Below, piece after piece: positions 1-5,174 of a stretch of DNA of 6,312 nt; position 1 is the first letter of the stretch, and each line of letters opens with the position of its first letter. The notes beneath the pieces are model-generated. The model did no database searches and had not been told where the DNA came from. It worked only from the letters and a program-made list of their open reading frames with translations. The stretch lies in assembly GCA_030636065.1 (NCBI GenBank), contig DAOVXR010000109.1:1-6312 (forward strand), given 5' to 3'. Source of the stretch: Sedimentisphaerales bacterium. Lineage in GTDB: Bacteria > Planctomycetota > Phycisphaerae > Sedimentisphaerales > SM23-30. Both the position numbers and the translations under genes were made by a program.

Positions 1-4
1 AGCC

Positions 5-29
5 ACGAATCCGCCTGCGGCGGACGAAT
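5..29. repeat. Short perfect palindrome flanked by ACGAAT direct repeats
   Basis: TCCGCC (10-15), loop TGC (16-18) and GGCGGA (19-24) form a perfect 6-bp stem. The hexamer ACGAAT occurs at 5-10 and again at 24-29, overlapping each edge of the palindrome by one base. Removing 19 bases restores an uninterrupted CCACGAATTGACACG, which resembles a simple intergenic repeat sequence. This looks like a miniature palindromic element inserted into an older repeat with a short target duplication. No protein-coding capacity is present. The palindrome and direct repeats are directly visible; the insertion history is inferred. Confidence 0.6.
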
Positions 30-54
30 TGACACGGAAAAGAAAAGACAGAAG

Positions 55-74
55 AAAAAATAATCCGCAGATTA
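55..74 (-). terminator. Weak candidate terminator after the LptC-like gene
   Basis: Read on the minus strand, TAATC (74-70), loop TGCG (69-66) and GATTA (65-61) form a 5-bp stem followed at once by six T residues (60-55). This lies about 50 bases past the stop codon of the LptC-like gene. The geometry is that of an intrinsic terminator, but the stem is short and AT-rich and is built from the tandem repeat itself, so termination here is uncertain. Confidence 0.3.
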
Positions 75-94
75 CGCAGGATTACACAGATTAA
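61..94. repeat. Three degenerate CGCAGATTA-type tandem units
   Basis: CGCAGATTA (66-74), CGCAGGATTA (75-84) and CACAGATTA (85-93) follow each other directly, giving a 9-10 base tandem repeat preceded by TAATC. The patch lies just beyond the stop codon of the LptC-like gene. Such units are familiar from intergenic regions of several environmental phyla. No gene is visible in 1-122. Confidence 0.7.
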
Positions 95-122
95 GAAAAG
101 ATGGAAAATAAATTGAACAAAA

Positions 123-3100
123 TCAATCAGGGACTATGCTCTGGCCGATGGGTTTGCCGGAAAAGTCGCCCGTCTCAATATTATATTTCAACCATAACAT
201 CTGCGTCTGATCGAAACGTACCGGCGATAACTCACTGCCATACGCGGTAACAGTGTTCGTCTGCCGGTCAAATAACAGCGATTGACCGGCAAAAAAGTGC
301 CGCTCCCGAAGCGACTGAATTACCTCGAATACAACATTACCGTCGGCTCGCAGGTAACCCAAACTCCCGACATCCTTAACCTTATCGTCCGGAGCCGAAG
401 GGCCACGGGCAACTTCAAGCTCATCGCAGTCCAGAACCATCAGGCCCGGCATATTCGTTCGGTCTGAAGAATCCGCCATGACCTGATCGGAAATCGGCAG
501 GCGACGCAAGCCAACGCCATCATAGAAAAACACCCTCTCCGTATCAAGATTGTACTCCATACGCTTCAAGAAGCGGATCATCGTATAAGCGGGGCCAAGC
601 TCGCCAAAGGAAGAAGACAGTATATTATCGAGAGACTCCTTTTTGTCCCGCTCACCATCAAGATGCGGACGGGACGTCCGGGGCACATTAACCGAACGAT
701 AATCGGAAATTTCGATCAGGCCCTCGCCAAGAGCCGTAAGCAAATTGGCAGCCTTATCAAAATGCAACTGCCGAGTCTCCATTTCCATCCGCATCATCAG
801 ACCACCAGTACAAGGATCATAAGCCTCTCGAATCAGTTGCGTACCCGGCCCCTCGGCCCATAAATCAGAAAGAGTCTTCCTGTCAGATGTATTTTCCCCT
901 TCCTCGTCCCGAAGAGTAATATTCATCTCCGGACAATTCAATACATCATAAAATATCGCGTCAGATTCCCGATTTTCAAGACGCGCAGTAACCTCGCGGG
1001 CGACGACCTTATTAGCGTCAATGTTATAACCGGCTCCCTCAAGCCATTTAATCTCGACAGGTCGTGGTTTATCCATCGCGTTACCTGCCAGGTCGTCGGC
1101 AATCATGGCACTGATACCACCTTCACCAGGTATGGTGCAATAACGGGTTTTCAAGTCGATCTGGATAATTTTACCCTGCAAGTTGCCTTGTTGAGCAAGT
1201 TTCACCTCCGCAGGACGACCCCAAATCTGCCAGAACCCCTGCTTAGCAATATCGCCGTTATTCGCGTTGCCTTCGAGTTTGTCGCCGGTTACCTCAAACT
1301 TCTGCTTTTTGTCCCTGAATAAAACCTTTCCGCCAGCCCCCTTTGCCAAAACATGTTCCGGTCGGCCACGAACCTGTAATTGCTCAAGAGACGGAACAAT
1401 CCGGCTCGAATCAGACTGTTCATCGAAAAAAGTGATCTGTAAATTATCCTCGGCTTCAAGCAAATAATCGGGATTCTCCATTCTGACCGCCCCCTGAGCC
1501 AAAATACGGTTCAGTCGGGAGCTACCCTGATCACTGCGGTCAAAATAGGCATGAAGCTTATCGCTGCTGTAGGATGTGTTGGGATCGGTTATCTTTACCC
1601 CCCCACCTAATTTAACGGTCTTTATCCGCAGAGTCTGTAAAGCATCGTTTTTCCGGGAGTCCTTACGACTATCGGCATCGGTGGGACGGCCGGGGTAAAA
1701 GGTCAGGTGGCCCTGATCGGCCTCAATCTGTCCCTTATCAGTAGCGGCCAAAAGCCGTCCGTTGAAAGTAAGCCCGGTGCACGGATCGTAAATCACTTCA
1801 TTATCAGAAGTAGCGTATTGCCCCCGGCCCATCGATAGCCACACCTTGTGTTCTTTGCCTGACCTGAGCGTAACAGTCTTATGTTTCAGGTCGTATCGTA
1901 TCCGCTCGGCCCGAAGCACCTCTTCGTTCTCGCGATGGACCCGCACAGGCAAGCCATAGGCGGCAAGCTCCAGCTTATTACCCTCGGCAGACGGCTCAAC
2001 ATCATCAACAGGTCGAATCCGCAGCGGTCCCCGGCAGGTAATGACAACTTCCTGCTCCTCTTGCCTATCCTGCGCCTTTTCCTTATCCTTATCTTTATCC
2101 TTATTTATCTCCTTATTCTTCGTTTCCTCTTCCTTTTTATCCTCTGCCGGTCCTTCCGGCTTGATTTCATCCTCTTTGTCAAATCGCAGCCCCGGCAGCC
2201 CCTGGGAATCAGGCTGATTTCCCCCGGAACCGCCAACCTCGGCCAATATCTCGACCAAATCAGCAGTTAGTTCCTCCTGACCCCGTACCACAACCACGTC
2301 CCGGTGTAACGACAGTTTGTATATTTCAACTTTTTTTCCTTTTTTCTCTTTCCCTTTTGTTTTACTTTCGTCAGGCAGCAGGGAATCTTTTTCTGTCTTG
2401 TCCGCTTTTTGAGTTGTCGCTTCTTTTGTCGGTGCGGCAGTTTTCAGGCGTAAATAGTCGATTCGCCGTAATTCCAACTCCTGCAGGCGCTGTCTGACCT
2501 GGTCGTATTGCAGGGTAAGGTCGCTCCCGGAAGCACTGATCTGCGTTCCGGTGATACGGACTCGGCCAATACCGGTCAACTGGGAAAATTCCCCCTGAAA
2601 ATCAAGTTTTTCCATCTCCACCACAAAATCGGTCAGCCGCTGGTCTTTTCCATCCGTGGCTGAAGGACGAGGCTGCTCCATGCGATATATTTCGATACGC
2701 ACTCCGCCTTTAAGAGAGCCTCGATCGGGAAGCCGCTGTCCGCCCGCGAATTCGACCGGCATACTGAGCAGCGGCGCGGTAATTTCAATGGTCTGCCGAT
2801 CCTCACGATGGAATCTGAAAAATGGGCGGCTGAACTCAAGAAGCTTTCCGCCACGACTAAGGCGCTCCTGAAAGCCAAACTCCTGCATGATACGGCCATT
2901 CTCGTCGCGTTTTATATAACGTACGCGTTCGAGACTACCGATTTTGACCCGAATGGGTTCGCTGCCCATCCCTACGGGGCCGGTCTCTATCATTTCACCC
3001 TCATCAGACTTTGTTGTGGCTATGTCCTCATAGGCTGGTCTGGTTTGCTCGGCTGATGGGGCGGAACCATCATGCGAGTACTGATGATATATCAGCAGGC

Positions 3101-3152
3101 ATAAGATTACGCACAAAAGCGTAACTGATAAAAGAATGATTTTTTTTGTCAT
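123..3152 (-). CDS. Giant LptC/OstA-like periplasmic LPS-export protein
   Basis: The 1009-residue product starts with MTKK and one hydrophobic segment (about residues 5-22), giving an inner-membrane anchor with a long periplasmic part. Residues about 65-235 resemble LptC: a substrate-modifying-style stretch followed by strands ending GGVRIEIYRM (149-158) and GIGRVRITGT (194-203). Further OstA/LptA-like strand units appear near 279-302, 400-480, 547-578, 805-819 and 933-972 (GNV then AGQSLLFD and YG). Two charged linkers rich in K, E and D occur at about 243-274 and 326-368. YDPCTG is present twice (455-460 and 778-783). Ordinary LptC is about 190 residues, so this is roughly five times larger. 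By position after kdsD-kdsC it should take part in moving LPS across the periplasm, possibly combining LptC and LptA roles. The ATG at 3152 is chosen because it places the membrane anchor at the N-terminus; no clear Shine-Dalgarno precedes it. Orthology is inferred from architecture and context, so no symbol is given. Confidence 0.75.
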   Translation of the reverse strand: MTKKIILLSVTLLCVILCLLIYHQYSHDGSAPSAEQTRPAYEDIATTKSDEGEMIETGPVGMGSEPIRVKIGSLERVRYIKRDENGRIMQEFGFQERLSRGGKLLEFSRPFFRFHREDRQTIEITAPLLSMPVEFAGGQRLPDRGSLKGGVRIEIYRMEQPRPSATDGKDQRLTDFVVEMEKLDFQGEFSQLTGIGRVRITGTQISASGSDLTLQYDQVRQRLQELELRRIDYLRLKTAAPTKEATTQKADKTEKDSLLPDESKTKGKEKKGKKVEIYKLSLHRDVVVVRGQEELTADLVEILAEVGGSGGNQPDSQGLPGLRFDKEDEIKPEGPAEDKKEEETKNKEINKDKDKDKEKAQDRQEEQEVVITCRGPLRIRPVDDVEPSAEGNKLELAAYGLPVRVHRENEEVLRAERIRYDLKHKTVTLRSGKEHKVWLSMGRGQYATSDNEVIYDPCTGLTFNGRLLAATDKGQIEADQGHLTFYPGRPTDADSRKDSRKNDALQTLRIKTVKLGGGVKITDPNTSYSSDKLHAYFDRSDQGSSRLNRILAQGAVRMENPDYLLEAEDNLQITFFDEQSDSSRIVPSLEQLQVRGRPEHVLAKGAGGKVLFRDKKQKFEVTGDKLEGNANNGDIAKQGFWQIWGRPAEVKLAQQGNLQGKIIQIDLKTRYCTIPGEGGISAMIADDLAGNAMDKPRPVEIKWLEGAGYNIDANKVVAREVTARLENRESDAIFYDVLNCPEMNITLRDEEGENTSDRKTLSDLWAEGPGTQLIREAYDPCTGGLMMRMEMETRQLHFDKAANLLTALGEGLIEISDYRSVNVPRTSRPHLDGERDKKESLDNILSSSFGELGPAYTMIRFLKRMEYNLDTERVFFYDGVGLRRLPISDQVMADSSDRTNMPGLMVLDCDELEVARGPSAPDDKVKDVGSLGYLRADGNVVFEVIQSLRERHFFAGQSLLFDRQTNTVTAYGSELSPVRFDQTQMLWLKYNIETGDFSGKPIGQSIVPD
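2081..2116. repeat. In-gene CYTTAT hexamer repeat coding for Lys-Asp
   Basis: On the plus strand CCTTAT, CCTTAT, CTTTAT and CCTTAT run in tandem (2081-2104), with another CCTTAT at 2111-2116. On the coding strand this gives the KDKDKDKEK stretch near residues 351-359 of the LptC-like protein. The unit is six bases, so gain or loss of copies would keep the frame and only change the length of a charged linker. Confidence 0.7.
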
Positions 3153-3179
3153 AGTTCGGTAACCGGTATAACAAACCGC

Positions 3180-3200
3180 GTGGGGCAAAGCCCCACCCTA
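3180..3200. repeat. GTGGGGC hairpin repeat, copy between kdsC and lptC-like gene
   Basis: GTGGGGC (3180-3186), loop AAA (3187-3189) and GCCCCAC (3190-3196) form a perfect 7-bp stem with the tail CCTA running on to CAG. A sister copy sits at 3890-3910, and both are preceded by AAACCGC. It ends 28 bases upstream of the LptC-like start, so it probably lies in the transcript leader of that gene. Read along the coding strand the motif is GTAGG-GTGGGGC-TTT-GCCCCAC. Confidence 0.75.
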
Positions 3201-3230
3201 CAGAAGAACCCCCGCTTAACAGCAGGGGCT
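3201..3230 (-). terminator. Candidate terminator hairpin after kdsC
   Basis: On the minus strand CCCCTGCT (3228-3221), loop GTTA (3220-3217) and AGCGGGGG (3216-3209) form an 8-bp stem with one mismatch, then the T-rich TTCTTCTG (3208-3201). It starts 21 bases past the kdsC stop. It could be a modest intrinsic terminator or attenuator between kdsC and the LptC-like gene, or just another palindromic repeat. The downstream tract is interrupted by C, which weakens the terminator reading. Confidence 0.35.
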
Positions 3231-3249
3231 GGTGAACATTCAGCACAGA

Positions 3250-3756
3250 TTATCGCCGATAGCGTTCCATTGCCTTTTCCCACAGCCCCATTTGCCTGAG
3301 CAGATAGCGGATCAACTCGCCTACCGCGCCGCGGCCACCCTGTGCCGTAGTAACATAATCAACCGCCTCACGAACGTCAACCAAAGCATCGGCCACCGTC
3401 GCCGCGAACCCCACCCGCCGCAATACAGGCAAGTCGAAAACATCATCACCAATATAAGCAATTTGCGCCGCCGGAACCTGCGATTCCTTCAACAGCTTTT
3501 CAAACACCTCGATCTTATCGATAGCCTTTTGATATACATAACCAATCTCCAGGTCCTTCATCCGGTGGCCCACCGCATGGCAGTGCCGACCGGTAATAAT
3601 AGCCGTCTGCAATCCCTGCCGTTGCCATATCCGTATCCAGGCCCCGTCGTGGACGTGAAACTTCTTCGATTCACCACCATCGGCATGAACTATGATTCCA
3701 CCATCAGTCAAGACACCATCAACATCCATCGCCAATAATTTTATGTCTGAATTCAT
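3250..3756 (-). CDS. kdsC: 3-deoxy-D-manno-octulosonate 8-phosphate phosphatase KdsC
   Basis: This cytoplasmic haloacid dehalogenase-superfamily phosphatase hydrolyses Kdo 8-phosphate to Kdo and phosphate, the step before Kdo is activated as CMP-Kdo for the LPS inner core. The 168 residues fit the family length. Visible motifs are MDVDGVLTDGG (10-20) with nucleophile D11 and acid/base D13, FHVHDG (33-38), ITGR (54-57) with motif II threonine T55, the motif III lysine region near K77-K81, and IGDDVFDLPVL (102-112) supplying the metal-binding aspartates. The C-terminal GGRGAVGEL (140-148) matches the KdsC tail loop, although most relatives have Arg or a similar residue where G146 stands. There is no C2 cap, as expected for tetrameric KdsC. 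The ATG at 3756 has AGGT six bases upstream. It lies 164 bp after kdsD and 97 bp before the LptC-like gene, and no separate promoter is obvious, so it is probably co-transcribed with kdsD. Confidence 0.94.
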   Translation of the reverse strand: MNSDIKLLAMDVDGVLTDGGIIVHADGGESKKFHVHDGAWIRIWQRQGLQTAIITGRHCHAVGHRMKDLEIGYVYQKAIDKIEVFEKLLKESQVPAAQIAYIGDDVFDLPVLRRVGFAATVADALVDVREAVDYVTTAQGGRGAVGELIRYLLRQMGLWEKAMERYRR

Positions 3757-3797
3757 TTATATACCTATTACCAAAATGTATAAAAACACAAGCCAAC

Positions 3798-3843
3798 CAT
3801 GCTTTAGCTTGCTTATGCTTCGCATAAGCTACGCGAAAGCATG
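3798..3843. repeat. Composite hairpin repeat between kdsD and kdsC
   Basis: The outer arms CATGCTTT (3798-3805) and AAAGCATG (3836-3843) are perfect reverse complements. Inside them GCTTATGC (3811-3818), loop TTC and GCATAAGC (3822-3829) form a second perfect 8-bp stem, separated from the outer stem by a 5/6-base internal loop. The whole could fold as one long hairpin in the kdsD-kdsC transcript. There is no T-tract on the minus strand, so it does not look like a terminator; RNA processing or stability, or a small mobile palindromic element, are alternatives. Confidence 0.7.
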
Positions 3844-3851
3844 CCACCCGT

Positions 3852-3877
3852 CAGCATGGGCTAAAGCCCATCCTACG
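3852..3877. repeat. ATGGGC hairpin repeat with CCTACG tail
   Basis: ATGGGC (3856-3861), loop TAAA and GCCCAT (3866-3871) form a 6-bp stem followed by CCTACG. The 26 bases match 4956-4981 at 24 positions, and TAAAGCCCATCCTAC within it recurs exactly at 4986-5000. It is therefore a dispersed repeat family, related to the GTGGGGC hairpins by the shared central WAAGCCC and final CCTAC. Confidence 0.8.
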
Positions 3878-3880
3878 ATA

Positions 3881-3910
3881 AAAAACCGCGTGGGGTAAAA
3901 CCCCACCCTA
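3881..3910 (-). terminator. GTGGGGT hairpin repeat and possible terminator after kdsD
   Basis: On the minus strand GTGGGGT (3906-3900), loop TTT and ACCCCAC (3896-3890) form a perfect 7-bp stem beginning 15 bases past the kdsD stop, followed by GCGG (3889-3886) and a T-run of five to six bases (3885-3880). It is the sister of the repeat at 3180-3200. The T-run makes it the best intrinsic-terminator candidate of the repeats, but the four-base gap between stem and T-run would weaken it. Partial termination or attenuation before kdsC is possible. Confidence 0.4.
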
Positions 3911-3920
3911 CAAGAATAAT

Positions 3921-4919
3921 TTATTGCAGTGTTCGCAGGGCAAGCACGTCCTGAACGTCAATCAGGCCCACCGGCTTCCCTGCTTCGTCCACTACGGGAA
4001 TCTCGTCAATACGATATTTATGGAATATCGCCATCGCCTCGCCGGCCAAGGTATCCGGCCTGACGACTCTCGGATTGTGCGTCATAATTTCACGGACCGG
4101 AATGTTCTGTATCTGAATGCCCTTTTCCTTCATTCCCCGCCGTAAATCACCGTCGGTAAGCAGTCCTGTCAGCTTGCCATCACTGTCCACCAGCATAATA
4201 CACCCGTGCCGCAACGCAGTGTAAGACTCCGCTTTCTCCAATGCCGCACGAACCGTATAATTGTCCGGCGCCTGCGGCAAAGCATCGCCGCGAGAAAACA
4301 AGGCCGCCTGCTCGACTGTTACCAGCTTGCGTCCCAGTGCTCCGCCCGGATGATACCTGGCATAATCTTCAGCCTGGAAGTTTCTGGCCTTCATCACCGT
4401 CAGCGCCAAAGCATCGCCAAGAGCCAACATACATGTCGTACTGGTGCTCGGAGCCAAACCCAACGGACATACCTCCTCCAGATCGCCCAGCCATAAAATC
4501 ACCTCACTATGCTGAGCCAGCGGAGATTGTTTGTTGCCCGTAATAGCAATCATCCGAACTCCCAACTTTTTCAACAGTGCTATCAAACGAACGATTTCAT
4601 TACTTTCACCACTTTGGCTCAAGACAATCGCTATGTCATTATCGCGCAAACGCCCCAGATCACCATGAACCGCCTCAGCAGCGTGAAGAAAATGGCTGGG
4701 CGTGCCCGTCGATGCCAATGTGGCCGATACCTTCTGACCGATAATCCCCGCCTTGCCGACCCCGGTTACAACTACCGAGCCTAAACAGTTATAAATCATT
4801 TCAGCCGCCGCAGTGAACCCATCGTCCAACTCATCCGCTAACCGGGCCACGGCCTGCGCCTCTCGATGTATTATCTCACGAGCCTGTTCGAGATCAATCT
4901 TTACCATAACCTTTTTCAC
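3921..4919 (-). CDS. kdsD: D-arabinose 5-phosphate isomerase KdsD/KpsF
   Basis: This cytoplasmic enzyme interconverts D-ribulose 5-phosphate and D-arabinose 5-phosphate, the first committed step of Kdo synthesis. The 332 residues match the family (E. coli KdsD is 328). An N-terminal SIS sugar-isomerase domain spans about 30-200, with GVGKAG (53-58), TGTPSHFLHAAEAVHGDLG (71-89), SQSGES (101-106), CPLGLAPSTSTT (151-162) and YHPGGALGRKL (189-199). By alignment with E. coli KdsD from memory, the catalytic K59, E111, E152 and H193 correspond to K56, E108, E149 and H190, all present. Two CBS domains follow (about 208-265 and 272-332), including LLTDGDLRRG (253-262) and MTHNPRVVRPD (279-289). The start is GTG at 4919, backed by GAAAGG nine bases upstream; the ATG at 4907 (328 residues) is possible but has poorer ribosome-binding spacing. 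It heads the kdsD-kdsC-lptC-like group, with a strong promoter upstream. In organisms with two copies one is named kpsF or gutQ; the Kdo neighbours favour kdsD. Confidence 0.96.
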   Translation of the reverse strand: MKKVMVKIDLEQAREIIHREAQAVARLADELDDGFTAAAEMIYNCLGSVVVTGVGKAGIIGQKVSATLASTGTPSHFLHAAEAVHGDLGRLRDNDIAIVLSQSGESNEIVRLIALLKKLGVRMIAITGNKQSPLAQHSEVILWLGDLEEVCPLGLAPSTSTTCMLALGDALALTVMKARNFQAEDYARYHPGGALGRKLVTVEQAALFSRGDALPQAPDNYTVRAALEKAESYTALRHGCIMLVDSDGKLTGLLTDGDLRRGMKEKGIQIQNIPVREIMTHNPRVVRPDTLAGEAMAIFHKYRIDEIPVVDEAGKPVGLIDVQDVLALRTLQ

Positions 4920-4928
4920 CAGGTATTG

Positions 4929-4934
4929 CCTTTC
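4929..4934 (-). promoter_or_regulatory. Shine-Dalgarno GAAAGG deciding the kdsD GTG start
   Basis: GAAAGG lies nine bases before the GTG at 4919 on the minus strand, an ideal distance. The in-frame ATG four codons later would leave 21 bases to this motif and only two bases to an internal AAAAAGG, so the GTG is preferred. Confidence 0.6.
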
Positions 4935-4955
4935 TAAACCGATTCAAAAGTCAGA

Positions 4956-5000
4956 CAGCATAGGCTGAAGCCCATCCTACGCGAATAAAGCCCATCCTAC
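4956..5000. repeat. One and a half copies of the GCCCATCCTAC repeat in the kdsD leader
   Basis: 4956-4981 matches the repeat at 3852-3877 at 24 of 26 positions. TAAAGCCCATCCTAC at 4986-5000 is a half copy lacking the left arm. AAGCCCATCCTAC occurs in both (4968-4980 and 4988-5000), a 20-base spacing. The two changes in the full copy weaken its stem (ATAGGC against GCCCAT). Both copies lie downstream of the proposed kdsD promoter, so they should be transcribed in its 5' leader. Confidence 0.75.
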
Positions 5001-5016
5001 ATGCCTGCGTGAGACT

Positions 5017-5045
5017 ATTATCACTGTTTTTCTCCCGCACGTCAA
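5017..5045 (-). promoter_or_regulatory. Sigma70-type promoter for kdsD-kdsC-lptC-like genes
   Basis: On the minus strand TTGACG (5045-5040) and GATAAT (5022-5017) are separated by exactly 17 bases. Each hexamer matches the sigma70 consensus at five of six positions. Transcription would start near 5010, giving a leader of about 90 bases that contains the repeat copies at 4956-5000. The match is seen in the sequence; activity is inferred. Confidence 0.65.
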
Positions 5046-5080
5046 GTTTGAGTATATACCCACCGAGTGTTTTTATTGCC

Positions 5081-5109
5081 TTGATAATTGCGTGTTCTTG
5101 TGCCACAAT
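5081..5109 (+). promoter_or_regulatory. Candidate sigma70-type promoter for tdh
   Basis: TTGATA (5081-5086) and CACAAT (5104-5109) are 17 bases apart. The first matches consensus at five of six positions and the second at four. Transcription would begin near 5116, about 58 bases ahead of the tdh start. Its -35 box is 35 bases from the -35 box of the opposing kdsD promoter, so the two would form a back-to-back pair. The 8-bp palindrome GTATATAC (5052-5059) lies between them and could be a binding site, but nothing identifies a regulator. Confidence 0.45.
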
Positions 5110-5174
5110 CGCTGTTCGGCAGGTGAGGTGTCGAAATCAAATTTGGGCATACATATTAGAGGAACGATTCAACA

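Noticed and set aside
1881..2270. Plus-strand frame with a very hydrophobic Leu/Ile-rich stretch like a membrane protein
   Set aside because: It is antisense to the K/E/D-rich linker of the LptC-like gene; AAG/GAT-type codons read backwards give Leu and Ile. No ribosome-binding site or recognisable family.
3153..3188. Longer lptC-like start at an in-frame TTG (3188)
   Set aside because: The TTG is inside the GTGGGGC hairpin repeat and would add 12 residues before the membrane anchor; ATG at 3152 gives a normal signal-anchor N-terminus.
3232..3738. Plus-strand open frame of 168 codons
   Set aside because: It lies almost exactly opposite kdsC, which has all its catalytic motifs; the opposite product resembles nothing and is rich in His, Arg and Pro.
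3797..3910. Riboswitch or small structured RNA gene in the kdsD-kdsC spacer
   Set aside because: The structure is explained by three separate palindromic repeats, two with relatives elsewhere in the window; no known riboswitch core was recognised.
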